DNA of 64,000 nt from Bimastos eiseni (Eukaryota; Annelida; Clitellata; Crassiclitellata; Lumbricidae): contig OY365819.1 of the NCBI GenBank assembly GCA_959347315.1, positions 23,144,589 to 23,208,588 on the forward strand, in the 5' to 3' direction. Below the pieces are notes generated by a model that saw nothing but the letters and a program-made list of their open reading frames with translations, searched no databases and was not told the DNA's origin. Shown piece by piece: positions 31,831 through 46,100 of this stretch. Both the position numbers and the translations under genes were made by a program. The stretch's first letter is position 1. Each line of letters begins with the position of its first letter.

Positions 31831-32239
31831 GAACCACTGCTCCACATATCTATGCATCGTGTGTCAGGCTATACTCAAGCCTATTCATATGTCTGCAAGC
31901 TATGACCTGATTTAAAAACCCCGATTGGTCTCCTCTCCTATACCGAAGTTGCAAGGCGCAACACTGAAAACAATATACGTCAATCCGATTATTCAAGCCT
32001 TGTGGCCTGCCCGCCAAATCATCATCATCACCATCCACGACCGCATGACCGTGTTATTTCACAGGCAGACTATCTCGGGCGAAAATCGTTTTCCATTTTA
32101 ATTAGAATGCTGTACATTGATACGTGTTGTACGTCAGAGTGTGGAGCACGGCGGATATGCAGCTGGTTAAATAAAGAATGTACTCACTTGCTTGATTACC
32201 TACTTCCTTGCTTACTTACATAGTTGCCTCATTTTAATT
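31831..32239. other. Intergenic, no feature seen
   Basis: No coding pattern or repeat array was recognised. Confidence 0.4.
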
Positions 32240-32770
32240 TGTAATTGTGACTGAATATTTATAAAGCGCCGCTCAAAATCAGTCGGTGGATAGATGGTAA
32301 TTAGTCTTCAAGCACCTCTGAAACTGACCAGAGGAAATAACTTGGAGCTGCGGCCGATTAACGAGAAGGAGGCTGTTTGAACTGGAAGGGCCTTCATAAG
32401 CAAAGCTCTTAGTTTGGGCCGTAGCAGTGCGCATGCGAGGAATCAACAATAATCCACGAGCAGATGACCATTGGGGTATGGAGGACACTCTGGTGCAGAG
32501 TATAGAGTATAGGGTATACCAACAAAACAGTTTCACATCAGAGTAAGAACTTTAAACTGTATGCGTTGAGGTGAAGGGAGCCAATGAAGAGAATCACGGA
32601 TGAAAGATGAGATGTTGGCAAATTTAGGGATGTCACAGTTGCCGCCAATGGGGTCAGAGTGGCTATGAGGGGTGTCGTGCTATGCACGAGATATACGGTA
32701 AAGATAAAGGTAGTCGAATTTATCAGATTAGCAAAGTTTTGGACCAGCGGATCGTTTATACACGCCATTT
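32240..32770 (-). pseudogene. LINE C-terminal fragment
   Basis: The minus strand ends with an AT-rich ATTTATAAAGCGCC motif like the LINE tails elsewhere. Upstream it reads QTKSFAYEGPSSSNSLL and FQRCLKTNYHL, resembling the degenerate end of CR1-like proteins (RTKTFG..xxxAxGPxLWNSLP, FKxxLKTxLF). Confidence 0.5.
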
Positions 32771-33189
32771 TCCCGTAGTCTAAAAATCAGCCTACGAAGT
32801 CCGTCTTTGGGCCAAAGGCTGGACTAGCGTTACCACCGTTTTAAAATCCGCCATAGGCCTACACGTGGGTCCAGCTGTAGACAACAGCATCAGGTGACGG
32901 GCGGAGGACAATATGATGAAACGGTGAGTATAGGCGAGATCTGCTTCCGCCGAACACGGAGCTCCGACACTGTTTGCACTGTGACAGTGTCAGTCCCAAG
33001 CCTGGAAAAAGGAGGAGGGCGACGCTAATGATCTGTGTTATCACACAGTATCGTTAAACTGAAATTACTACTACTGCCGACCATTGTTCTGAGGCAGAGT
33101 TCATACACTCGTCACCTCTTTAGAAGCGTGGGCCTATGTTCAGACTTAGACGCGAACGAGTAGAGATTGAAGGACAGCACAGTGTTGGA
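32771..33189. other. Intergenic, no feature seen
   Basis: Nothing recognisable. Confidence 0.4.
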
Positions 33190-33217
33190 TAAGAAAGAAC
33201 TGAATATTATACTAACA

Positions 33218-33300
33218 GGATAATTCCCCCGGACAATTGACACCCCAGATAAGTGCCCCTCCCGACTAGGACAATTGCCCCACCCCCGCGTAGACCATAA
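33218..33300. repeat. Degenerate C-rich GGACAATTGCCCC repeat
   Basis: About four degenerate units (CCCCCGGACAATTGACACCC, GACTAGGACAATTGCCCC). It resembles arrays near 19440, 40210 and 63640. Confidence 0.6.
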
Positions 33301-33358
33301 GCTCGCCCAAATTATATAGACTATGCATCATTTATGTCTGTATATAAGATGCATGCAT

Positions 33359-33395
33359 ATGTATGTATGTATGTATGTCTGTATGTATGGATGGA
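33359..33395. repeat. (TATG)n microsatellite
   Basis: Nine or so TATG-type units, with TCTG and GATG variants. Confidence 0.85.
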
Positions 33396-33734
33396 TGAAT
33401 GAATGTACATACATAGACTACATGGCTACGTACAAACCAAGAACAAGATCTTACATGATGATAACGCATGTCACTTTAGCTCATAATAAACATTCGTCAG
33501 CTATTGCTTTAACGGCAGATTAATGTGTGTCACTGACTGTAGGCCTATTCAGTATTTATACATCTAACAAGAGCAAGAGAAATTCATAAGTTAACTTGTT
33601 CTTTCACAAAACGTCTGATCTGTTGGATAGATTACTAAATTGACACCAATGATGCACCACAATTAAACAGATTATGGTCTCGCTTTGTATCTGGCGTGAC
33701 ACCATAAGTAGGCCTAGTTGCTCATGTACTTGTT

Positions 33735-33883
33735 TTAACAGAAGTTGGATTGATGAATAATAATTTGTGCTTAAACAGAAATAGGTTTTACCTCACATAT
33801 AGTTTGCTTAATAGAAGCTAAATAAATAACTTATCATCATCCGTTCATACTTTACTTATATATATATATATATATATATATAT
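33735..33883. repeat. Fragment of the ~33-bp repeat family plus (TA)n
   Basis: AACAGAAGTTGGATTGATGA and similar units occur here, ending in (TA)n at 33859-33883. Confidence 0.5.
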
Positions 33884-34335
33884 GGTGCGATCAGTTAGAG
33901 TTTCCAAAAAAGTAAGAACCTTTCGCCAGAACTGTTAAGTAAGTAAGTAAGGAATCACAACTTCTGATCGTGGTAAGAAGAATCGTTAGCCACCTCTGAT
34001 AAAAGCAACAATTACCGTCACAGTCAGTATAACAGTAAGTTTTGGTATTAGTATAGTTGAAATAATAGGATAAAGAGGTTTTGTCTATTAGTTTCATCAT
34101 AATAATAGTTAGGATTTTCTATAAAAAGGGCTGTAACGTCAATTGTTGCTTTATCGTGAACAAATTTATAAAAACTTTTGTGAAGTTGTGCCTCGCAGCA
34201 AAGACAAAGTGTTATGCCTACCATAATTTCTACCGTATGGTATCAAAGGAGCTTCTGTTTTCTTATGGTAATAGATTGGACCTATCCTGCTGACCATATT
34301 CTCTACTAGTTGCAAAGAAACCCACGAGGCCTTCC

Positions 34336-34720
34336 ATAAATGACGTCACGCAATTTTGGTCGAATTATTTTACTCCCGCCACCCCTTTGTCGCACGTCGA
34401 CACAAAGTCATAACCCCTCAAAAGCTCGACACCCCTCCCAAAAAAATATGTCCAGCATGTCATGCGCAAATTTTCTTATAATAATAAGAAAAAGTAATTA
34501 AAAGAAGTAATTCTACCTATATAAATACTTTAAACTATATAGTATAACGAAGAGAAATGGAGAACGTATGACTATTACACCCATTATGCATTCCACAAGA
34601 CGAAAAGCTCTGGTAGAATCATTGCATTTATAAACTAAATGTTTCATAACAATAACTTGAAACAATCCAAACTTTATGCTTCTCCATTCTCCCACGAAGA
34701 AGCAAAATGCCCCTTCATGG
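34336..34720. mobile_element. TIR-type element fragment, copy 1 (CATAAATGACGTCACGC)
   Basis: It begins CCATAAATGACGTCACGCAA. Its body, including TTCCACAAGACGAAAAGCTC, aligns with 35284-35660 in the same orientation. The terminal motif resembles DNA-transposon ends, but no matching inverted end or target duplication was found. Confidence 0.55.
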
Positions 34721-35054
34721 AATAAATAGGGATAGCTTAGATCTCATCATGCTGTTCAATTGGATATTTAATTCAAATCCATTTCAAATACACACTCTCC
34801 GTACCTTTGTTTGCGAATACTACAATTAGTTCTCGTTCCCGACGCGCAGCCACTCACTGTGGCCTAATGCATTTTGGTGGAATAGGCCTAATTGATTCCT
34901 GCTTGTGTGTTACAGAATAGCTGCCTCACTTTCACAACTTCGAAATTGACACCGAGCGGAGAAGTGAAAAATCAAAAAATTAAGCGTTCAATAATCATAT
35001 TAATGTTGTTAAATTGTGGTAACGATCACTGTTAAATTAAGCAAAACTTGCTTA

Positions 35055-35283
35055 TTACCCCTCCCCTCGTCACACATCGTTACAAATGGGTGACCTTCCT
35101 GGCGCATCTTATAGAAACGGTGGCACACGTCAGCCCGTTACCTTGAAACATGGCAACAGTGAATTAAAACAGCTCCACAACAGTATAAAACGAGAGTGTA
35201 AGCTCAAAGATCGAAATAGTCATCCGGTCAGAAATATTCGAAACTTCAACACATTTATGATGAACGAAGGCAACTGTATGAGA
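35055..35283. other. Third, partial copy of the same repeat motif
   Basis: ACCCCTCCCCTCGTCACACA matches a piece of copies 1 and 2. The rest (a 67-codon open frame at 35086-35289, plus strand) is not recognisable. Confidence 0.4.
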
Positions 35284-35660
35284 GCATAAATAACGTCACG
35301 CAATTTAGGATGACTACCCCATTCCCCTAGTCACACGTCGTCATAAAAGTTATACCCCTCAAATATTATGTCATCTGGCTCTTCATCCCAAACCCGATGT
35401 CCAGAATGCTTTAAGCCTCTGTGCAAATTTTCATATATTTCACAAATAGAGTAATTATAACTATAACAATGCTTGAACTACATAGTAAAACGAAGAAAGA
35501 TGGAGACAATTCAATTATTATAATGATTATGTATTCCACAAAATGAAAAGCTCTGGTAGAAACATTACGCCACAAAGATCTGCATCCCAAAAAATTAGAA
35601 ATAAATATTTAATAGCAACAACTAGGAACAACCCAAACTTTGTGCTCTTTCAATACGTCA
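35284..35660. mobile_element. TIR-type element fragment, copy 2
   Basis: It starts ATAAATAACGTCACGCAATT and contains ATGTATTCCACAAAATGAAA and AAGCTCTGGTAGAA, parallel to copy 1. Confidence 0.55.
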
Positions 35661-36772
35661 TGAATTTCAACAACAGGATCATGCAACAAGCAACAGCTTA
35701 TTTTAAAACTAAAAAATTACATACAATTTATCAGAAATTCGGAGCCATTACGGAATAGAATGCAAATTAACAATGATATACAGTGTCAATGCTCAATGCT
35801 CTACTGAAAGATGGTCTAACCTCTGTGACAGGCGATTCATGATGAACCGGGGGTGTTACCATGTCACTGTGGTGTATATCGTTAGACTATTTTACTTGGA
35901 TGCAATTGCTACCACCGCCAAGAGATGCAAAGCGATCGCTACCGACTCAGTGGTTGCGATCAATCATACATAGGCTACCTAATGAAAGTCTATGCAACGA
36001 ATATCACAAACGCAATGATTACAGCAAGTCTCTGTGGTAACGCAGCTAATGCCGGGTGGCCCAGGCTATTTTTCAATAAGAAATATTTTAATAAAAATGT
36101 AATTTAAAATGAACACGCCTATAATGCGCCTGAATGGTAGCGACGCAATTGCCAGTTAGCGCCAACTACATGTAGCTTCACGCTGACTCTTAAAGGGTTA
36201 AACCTTCCGTTGATATTGGTGGCTCAATGCTATTAGCGTCAGATGTATCAGAGCACATGACAGCTTATTAACAATACAAGGAGTCATTAAACTGCACAGG
36301 AATAACTTATTGAAACGAGCTATCATTGGCTTATATTTATCACCATAGTATTTCGTCAATTCCTGTCGCACGTCAACACGTAGTCTGTTTAATGCCTAAC
36401 AGGTAAACGTGAAATTATTATAGCTCAAGCGTTGCTTTATTTATACAGTGTAGCATCTACCTCTGTGAGTAATTTAAGCAAATAAGAAAATCACGGCAAC
36501 GCATGTATGACTTGCCAGATCATGCCACGAAACTATTCCTTTTAATTTCTGATGGTTCACGTGGCAATTTAGTCATCATTTCCTTTCGCATTTCATTCAA
36601 TATGATATTTACATGATTATAATATATGCTGTAAGATACAATACACTTCTCACTTGTTGTATTTATGGAATGTATTAAATTAGTAACTAGAGTACTTTTC
36701 ATTGGTTCTCCTAGATATCTTATATGTAGATGTCACGTGTCAGATGCCTGCAGCACGTTGTGGCTCTTAATG
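35661..36772. other. Intergenic, 3' of gene B
   Basis: No gene was recognised. Open frames of 60-73 codons have no motif. The part next to 36773 would hold the gene B 3' untranslated region. Confidence 0.4.
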
Positions 36773-37137
36773 CTACTTTCTAGCTGGTATTCCGTCGTAA
36801 GGATAGCGAAGGCAGACCATAAGACGAGCGGAATTGTTGTAGTTGCCGAGCGAGACATCCTGCTGGTAATCATTTGCACACGATAGGAGGCTCGTTGCCG
36901 GTAAGTCGTCAGGGTAATTTTGACTGACGAGGCATCCGAAGTTTCCTCCGGCCGCCAGCAGACCAACGTGGTCATCGTAGAGTGGAATTCCGGTGATGGT
37001 GTCTCGACACTCAGTGGACCGTCCGACGGTGTCGTCTAGAGCAGCCGAGAAGTAGCACAGCCTCGTGAAGTCATTGGCCGCGCTGTAGTTAGACCAGTCC
37101 AATGATGAACCACAGACCAACGCCTCATTGTAGTTGG
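36773..37137 (-). CDS. Gene B terminal exon: Cys-rich module and stop
   Basis: The acceptor TGTGTACCAG is followed by a phase-1 exon of 365 nt ending in TAG (36775-36773). It encodes about 120 residues: LVCGSSLDW, DFTRLCYF, STECRD, GIPLYDDHVGLLAAGGNFGC, YPDD, CANDYQQ, RLMVCLRYP. The GGNFGC and NDYQQ blocks and six Cys align with gene A exon 5. A short extra tail (DGIPARK) follows. I do not recognise the family. It closes the protein as in gene A. Confidence 0.85.
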
Positions 37138-40100
37138 CTGGTACACAACACAGTAAACGCTTATAATTATGCACCTATGCCCTGAATGTAGGCCTAAGTA
37201 AAATGACAACGTAGACTTATTTGTTGGCGGATAACTAGAATGCAATAGTGATAGTGGTTTCACGCAGGTCGTCTGTCTGTGCAACCGAGTTTACGGCGAT
37301 ACAGGATGCTATTGACTGGATCTGTAAGAACCGAACGTTCACAAAGGACAGGTTCGCAATCGTCACTGATTCACTCAGCGCTGAGGAGTCGGTGAGAACC
37401 CAGCGATTAGACTCTAGACTGACGTTGATGACGGAGGTTCTCGAAAGATTTGATCACGTTCATCTGGATCCCGGGCCACGTGGGTATTCGTGGAAATGAA
37501 TAGGCTGAAGCAGCGGCGAAAGAAGGACTCCACCTACCTACGTATACATCAAGAGAAAGGAGATGATCGGGAAAATCAGAGGGTACGTATAGTGGAAAAG
37601 TGGCAGAAGAAAGTCTGAAGACATGCCAAGCTAGTATGGCAAATGGTTGCACAAATAAGATCGCAGTATGCAAGATATCGGTTGTCAATCGCGCAACGTA
37701 GCTTTGAAAAGTTTGCTACAGGCAGGATATGCCGGAGCCGAGAAATTATATCAATTAATTTTAATAACTTTTGATAGATGCAGTTTAATTATATTGTTTG
37801 CACGACAATTGGTCGTCAATGTAGATCCGAGGAATTTAGTTGATATCGCTCTGCAACATTATTGTCAGTATTATTGTGATCCGATATTTAATCAAGTATC
37901 AAGATAATCTTTTTATTTGAGCAGAATATGATACAATTTTTTTAGATTGGTGGCCTATTTGCTCCAACATTATGTAAATCCACAATCAATCCAAAAATCT
38001 ATTCATGCAACAGTTTACCACACATTCAATTAATACGTCGGCATCGTCGGTAAACAGAATTAATTCCAGGAGACCCAATTATTATTGTGCATTCAGCGAC
38101 TTCGCAAGTTATATCTTGGTTTTTGGGGTCTCCCTCTTCTTTGGTTTCGCTCTTATCTTACTGGTCATCCTAGGGGACACCAGCAGCTCTTGCGTACCTG
38201 TTAAATTCTGGGTCCCTCAAGGATCCTAACTGAGTCCACTTCCAACCTATCTCAGCTACCACTGGACTTCTTCTCCGTTCTTTAGACCGTCATGGCCTTC
38301 TAGTACCTCGGTCTAGAACTGCCACAGCTCAGCATCGCGCCTAGGCCTCTGTTGGCTCTTGGTTATGGAACAACCTCCCTGCTGTGACTCGTGCTGAAAA
38401 CAACTGTTTCTGCTCGTTGTCATAAGACTTTTCTATTCTCTAGGGGTTCCTCGCACTGACTGGGAGAACCTCTGATTAGATTTTACTGAAAGAGGCGCTA
38501 TATAAATCCGTAAATAGAATAGAAATGGAATATCTTAAAGCTAGAAGTGGACCTGTTGTGGATGTATTCTACCAGACAAATAATCCAAATACCATTACGG
38601 ACAGATTGCATAGTGCAATAATTCTTTAAGTAATAGGGAATGCATAACAATTCCTTGGATAGGTCAAAGAACACACTCATGGAGAACATATTTTTATCAT
38701 TTGCTTCAGAAACTTAATAGAGACTTCATCAGGCATTAAAGCAGTTTGCGCCGTCAACATATCTTGCTTTTATTTATGGCATTGGTTATTTTACTCTGAA
38801 CCCGAAACCTCTGACCGCAGAATAGTTGATTCAAGCCTAATAAGTGCGCTCTTGTTAAGGAGATCTTTCGAAAGAAAACAACATTGACCCACCATACAGA
38901 CCCTACAACCGAACACGGTCATATCCATGCCCGTAAACTGTCATCAACTGATATAAACTTACGTGATTCGCATAGTACTCCGGTCCAAAGTATCGGACAA
39001 GTACAGCTATACGAGTCGGCGCTAATATCGTTACAAGTCCCTCCGTTCAGACAAGGGTAGGAGTCGCAAGGACTGATAACTGCAACAGAAATCAATCATA
39101 TATCATCATCCTTCTTATAGAACACCAGTTGCAATTAATACTCTCTGTATAATTTCCTAATAAATAATAGTCTGTTTAGTGTTCCTCTCAGTGATTCTCT
39201 CCTTTTTAAGAACGCCTCTTTTCCTATTGCAATTCTTTCTTTACTATCCTTGTGACATTTGGCGATATCCATGCCACCCGGGTGCCAATAGTCCAAGTGA
39301 TGGTGGCATTGGCGTAAGACAACAAGAATTGTAGGTACGCCGGCCTAGACGTCAATAGAGTACAGCTGACCCAGCACAACACGGGAACTGAGGAGGGAAT
39401 CAAGATCAGATTATTATACAGAAAAAGGTCGTTCAGTTAGGGTGGAGGCCGGAGGTACCGATTGGAGACTTTGAGCACCCATGGACCACACAAAGAAGCG
39501 CTCGTTAAGGAAGAAAGATGAGTACCCGCCAAGGCTAATTAAATTTATAGCCGATCAAATAAAATATCGTGGTCGACTAGACAAAGAAGGTAACCTACAA
39601 GAGAATGAGGAAGAAATCAAGAGACGACGGAAGGAGTATGTAGTGGAATTATATGTATACATGAAAAAGTAACATGAAAGATATCAAAGAAGATTCCAGG
39701 GAAGAAAAAAACCAAATGACGATAACATAGGACCAGTGGCGGTTCCACAGGTGAGACAGGAGGGGGCCATGGATCTCCCAACTGAGCTTGTGGCCCCCCA
39801 CTGCCCCAGATTTTTTCCCCGATGTGTTGTGAAATTTGGTGTCATTTAGATTTGATATTTACTAGCTAAGGTATGATGCGCATGATGAAATTCAGAATTT
39901 GTTGGGACATTATCAAAGGCACGAAGTACTATTAAGTTTGCATACAGATATATGAAATTATTTTGTCTGAGCATTCTCATAGGATCGCTTGCTTACTTGC
40001 TTAGAATTTTTAGTGATAGATATATGGTCAGAGATCAGGTATAGAAGAGGTCAAGGAATGTATATAGTTTTCAATACTTGTTGATGTGACAAAGGATATC

Positions 40101-43100
40101 AGTCGCAGGAAGAGCTACTTTTTTGTAATACGATTTTTGCCAACAAGAAATTGAATGAATATTTTCTATATTTCAAATCAGCAATCGGATTATATGCAAA
40201 GTAATTGTCATGATGTCTGGGGGGTAATGTTCGAAGGGTAATGTCCTAGGGGGTAATGTCCGGGGGGGGGTAATGTCCGGGGGGGGGGTAATGTCCGGGG
40301 GGTCATGTCCGGGGGTAATGTCGACCCGGTAATTGGCGACCCGTTAAAAAGATTGTCCAGCAGTTGGAAGGCAGTTGTAGGGCACAGGCCATTTATTCCC
40401 ATTGCCACGCACTTTAATTGAATGTAATTTCAGCTAATGAATCTATTTCAGAAGCCAGAGATTTTTGCATTACTTATAATTGAAAGGTTATACGTTTTTG
40501 CTTCAAGTTCTCTTATGCATATGAAATGGGTTGAAGCACGTAGTGAGTTACATCCTAGGGATTCGGCGAGGCAATTCCAGCAGATCAGTGATACGGGATG
40601 GGCTTGCCGTATTGTTGCTGCCGTAATATCAGCGATCAATTAGATGCATTGGTGTAATATGCTATAGAGACTGTTGATGGTGGAAAATGTTGAAAGAGCA
40701 GTTGTATCAATTCAACTCCAATCTTCAAGTGTTGACTTATCTGCAGCTGCCGGCGTTGTCAGACGTAAACAGGCCTCTTTCATATAAAACAGAGATGAAA
40801 CAGAGGTCTTTGTATAAAGGCCGAAGAGTAAATTGCTAAATTGCTAATTGCTAAATTGACCCAGTATTAACTAAGCAACGTGTCCAACTTAATGCCTATC
40901 CGTTTTTCTAGCTCGGCAGTTGATGAAACTGTGGAACAACGTTTTCAAGCGAACACACAGGCCACATTTAGGCAGCACGTTTCTGAGCTAGGCAGACACT
41001 CTCTGACCATTCACTTATTGCTATGACAGGCATTTTTGCCAAAACACAAGTCTTTCTTGAATTATAGTACCATTTGCCCTTTTGTAAGACACTAGTGTTG
41101 AAGACCTCAACCATGAAATTCCCAAATTGGGCGCCTGTTAAAGCATTCAATTTTAATAGGACCACAATGATGGACCTGGCTTCTTTCCTGGAATCATACA
41201 AACTTGCCTTTCATGAAATGTACTGAATGTTGAACATAGCCATTGCTTTACATGTAAAATCAACAGCTTGCCAGGAAATGTTTTTCTGCTCTGATATTAA
41301 CTAAAACATATCTAAAAAGCACTATGTCTGATATTCGTCTAAGTAGTCTGACAATGCTGTCGATTGAATCTGTTCATGCAGAGTCCATTACGATGGATGA
41401 CTTTGGGGATCAGTTTGACTCTTGACATGACAATCGTAAACTTGCTTTTCATTAAGTGTATGTAATATGCAGAGTTAATGCTTTACTTTTAAATAAAGTC
41501 ATTCTATTTCCAAATATCTAGTTTGTTGGTGTGAAAAATTCATGTTGCTCTATGATGCATGTACATTATATGGTCGATGTCAATCAGTGTAAAGCTATAC
41601 ATATTGCACTCTCAGTTGCGACCAATTCGGGAATCCAATTGGCCCCCTCCCGGGACCTCGACCCCCTTCGGGCTTCCCCCCGATGCAAAGACCGAGAACC
41701 GCCACTGCTTAGGACCGGGAGCAAGAGAAAAGGTTATGGCGACAATTCAGGATATGAAAAACAAGAAAGCAGGAGGAGTGCTTGACATACCAATTGAGAT
41801 AGCGAAGAACCTGAAATAAAAGGCATTGGAAGAAATGGTGAGGAGAAGTGGCCAGAAGATTTCCTACAGACGATAATGATCCCACTCAAGAAAAAGACAA
41901 AAGCAACTGCATGTGAAGAGCATTGGACCATCAGCCTACTCACACGTGCATCAAAGATCGTATTAAAAATTGTCACGAGGAGACTGCAAGAAAAGATAGA
42001 GGCAGAAAACAGATTAGGTGAGGGTCAATATGGGTTAGGAAATGAACAAGAGATGACGCAATTGCAGCTGTAAGAATATTAACGGGAAGAAGCATACAAA
42101 ATGGTCATGACGTATTCATCTGCTTTGTAGACTATGAAAAGGCGTTCGACAGGGCTGACTGGAAGAAATTAATGAACATCCTGAGAAGAATGGGAGTAGA
42201 CTGGAAGGAAAGACAATCAATTGGGAACCTGCATATAGGACAGAGAGTGAAAATAAGAATAAACGTAGAATACTTAGAATCAGGAAGAATAGGCAGTGGA
42301 GTGAGGCAAGGATGCCCGCTATCCCAATTCTCTTCAATATATATAGGCCTACATTGAGGAAATAGTATAGAAAGAGAAACGCTTGAAAACACTAAGAGGG
42401 GAATAAAAATTGGAGGACGGTGGATAAAGAAGCTTAGATTTGCTGACGATCAAGCAATAATAAAAGAGAGCAACGAGGGATTGCAGAAAATTATGGATAT
42501 GCTAAACAGGATATCAACGGAATAAGAAATGAAAATAAGCACAAAGAACACAAAGGTAATGATGACAAGTAAGGGAGAAATAAAAAAGCTACCAAAATAA
42601 CAAGAAATGAAGTGAGGATAGAACAAGTAGACAGAGTCTGTTACCTAGGAAACAAGATGCGTGATGCCATGAAGAGATGAAAAGAAGAATATGAATGGGA
42701 AAAGATCATCTTGCAAAGAAAAGAACTTCTGAGATGAAAGTTAAATAAAAAGTTGAAAAAGAGAATGATAAAAGTGATGATAATGGAGTGTGGTCCTTTA
42801 TGGATCAGAGACGTGGACGATGAGAGAAGAAGAAAAGAAAATATTAGATGCATTGAAAATGTAGATTTGGCGCAGAATAAAAAGCTTGTTAGACAGAAGT
42901 AACGAAAAGGCGGAGCAGGACGTTTTGGCGCAGAACGTTTTGACGCAGATATCTAATACAATACATAATGTAATATGAAATATGATCGATGCAAATTATT
43001 ATGCTAAACTGGGAACTGGAATGATGAACAGAATCATGTTTAAATTAAATAGAAGCTTGATGTATATGAGAATTCTACTCGTCATGGAACCTTTTTAGTC

Positions 43101-46100
43101 ACAATCTTTTCATCAATCCCGCTTACAATTCAGCGGCATTATTTTTCGTCAATCCGGCTGCCATTGAGACATAATTCTTTTCATCAATCTAACTTCCAAT
43201 TAAACGTGATTCTTTTCATCAATCCAGCTTCCATTTAAGCACGATTATTTTTCATCAATCTAGCTTTTATTTAAGCTTTTATTTCCCTCAATTCAGCTTC
43301 CATTTATGATTCTTTCGTCAATCCAGTTTCCAGTTTAACAGCATCCTTTTCATTTATCCAGCTTCTAGATAAACATGATTCTTTTCACCGATTCCTCTTC
43401 TAACCCGACGCTCCCGAGGCTTAACCTGATTTGCCATGGGGAATAATAATTATTCACGACGAAAAGGTACTACAAGGTAGGAGAGAAAAGATCACTGATG
43501 AAGACAATAGGAGAACTACAAAGGTGATGGATTAGACATATACAAAATGGCGACTCCTATTACGAAGCATCATAGAAGGGAAAATGAAGGGGAAAAGACA
43601 ATAAGAAGACCGAGAACAATGATCTTGCATGGACTGGATGATGGAAGGAGGTGACTACAAGAGGATGAAGGGGGAGGGCCTGAGCAGAGAGAAGTGGCGA
43701 TATTGGACACATGAACCTGCCGAAAAGACAGAAAACAAAGAGAAGAAAAAGGGCTGACTGTGTTGAATGCGGCTCAAACGTCGGTCTAAAGAGTAAGCGA
43801 TGACCCATCAACAGCCCGTAAATGGCGAGTCTAGGTAGAGTGGCATTTAGAAAGCCGGATTATCACTCGGGGAGCAGGTCATAATAATGCCTCAAGATGT
43901 TTAATGAGCTGATAACCCTCAAACTTTTTACTAATTTTGGAAAGAAAGAAAACGTTTGTAATCTACAAAAGTTATCAAGAGCAGATATTAAGAATCCATC
44001 ACTTTTAAGTAAGTAAGTAAGTTTTTCTTTAATAATATTCGCCTGCAATCGCATGGCATGTACAACCAACCAATTAACATGCATGGTACACATAATAAAA
44101 GCTTAGTATACGTAAAAAGTTCAAGTAATTGGAGGATATGAATCACATCTCATATCATATATGTAAGGTATTCATGCTTTTATTTAGCATCCTAATAATA
44201 AAACCACAATGGGTAAAGTCATCAGCCTGAGGGACAACCACTTTATGAACACGTTGGCGCAGTTGGTGAGCTGAGGTATAAATCGTTGGAAGCAAACCTC
44301 CTGTGGTCATAAATTGTTATAATAAATGCGAAAATGGATTTATCAGCACGACCACAAAGATCATCAAATGAGGGCTGATCAGAATGGAGCATCCCATTTC
44401 ATACCAACTTACGCAAAACAGCATTTAGCTGAGTGCGATGGGCAGCATTATTAAAACCGTACCAAGCATGGGATGTATATAATAGAGGGGTCAGTGTCGT
44501 TGCCCGTGATTAGACGTCTCTGTATCTGAACCAAACTATTCGGTGGCAGAACAACGTCCTGTATGGACTGGTTAGAGAGGACGGTGAGGCACGAAAGTCG
44601 AATTATCTACGAGCTCATGGAGCAGGAATCTGTGAAAGGTTGGAGATCACAGAAGTTTGCGACCAAGGTGAGAATGATACGTTGCAACTCGGTACTAGCA
44701 GACAGAAGAAGGCTGTCAGAGTGGGGTAGACCGACCGGTGGAGTAGAGTCAGCAATGTCCTGTCGGATGCCGAAGAGGATCCAGGTGGATAAGTTGGCGA
44801 ATGGATACAGAGATCGGATGACGAACAGACGTCGCTTGTGTGGATGACGGAATTATTGTCAACAATGGGTCGACATATTAGATGCGGCGGACGAGAATGA
44901 AATGAAGAGAGGAAGTTGACGTGACCAGTGATGATGATGATGACTTTGGGTATTGGATTGCAAAAAATGTTCGAGTATTGTGTGGAAGACTAGCGGAAGA
45001 TGGTCAGTGATGTCGGTGTTAAACCTGGGAGGTAACGGCCAGAATGGAAAAAGGACAACGGGCTGACGGTGGAACCGAAACAACAATCACCTCAAAAGTG
45101 GGTGACATAATAACAATGTTACTACATGCAATTGCTAGAATTGATTACGATTATGCCGTCTCTTAGAAACATTGCACCTTCAAGAAAGGCAGAAGTAGTT
45201 AACACTTATTAACTTTTATCAAGGTATAATTGTCAAAGCTCAACTCTTACATGTCTGGCAACGATCTCCAGTGTATCTGTCAGGACATATGCAAATCATG
45301 CTGGTTGGGTTGGATAAGCATGTCGCACCGTTAAGACAGGGGTCACTGGAACAAGGATCCACATCTACAACGATTCATTAAGCCTTCGTATTACAAAGAA
45401 TAACTGATTATTATGATAGTACCTGAACCAAACTATTTCAGTCGAATATAACCTCCAATTAAATCGAGAATAAAGAATAAAGTTCCAGTCTGAGCAGTGT
45501 CTCGAATCGAATCAGCTTTCTTATGACAGTGGGTGCTGAATGGGCGCACTTCAATTACACATTTGTAAAATAAGCGAACATCAATGTAGGCCTAATTATT
45601 TTTCTGCCCCATGTAATTATTAAACAAAGGGTTCGGTTAATTAGCAGATATGATAACACAAGATAATGTAAATATTACTATAAGTTTTGCAGCTATACTC
45701 TTATTCTCTTTTCATCCACTTTTTCTGAAGTCCGTCTTCTCCTCTTCATTCTCGACTGATATAGCTCACCGTCGTCGCTCATCAAATATTTCGTCTGATA
45801 TTATGTTTGAACGCTTTTATTGGCTTCCACTCTTGACTCGCATTCGACTTTCGGTGATTGAACTCGTATACTGATTCTCTTTTGACTTGGCCTCTGAATA
45901 CCTCTGTCATCTTATCTATCCATCGACCTCAGCTACCTCAAGTTGACCCTGGGATCGCGTGACCGACTCGAACTCTGTGTCCCGCAGAACCAAATCTCAT
46001 CCTACAACTTTCATAGGCCTCGCTCTATGAAACCAACTTCACCCAATTAACCTCTGACTTCAAACTGATGTCCTCCATATTGCTCCATGCATCCTTTCGT

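Noticed and set aside
44563..44847. A 94-codon open frame
   Set aside because: No recognisable motif; possibly a LINE remnant. Not supported as a gene.
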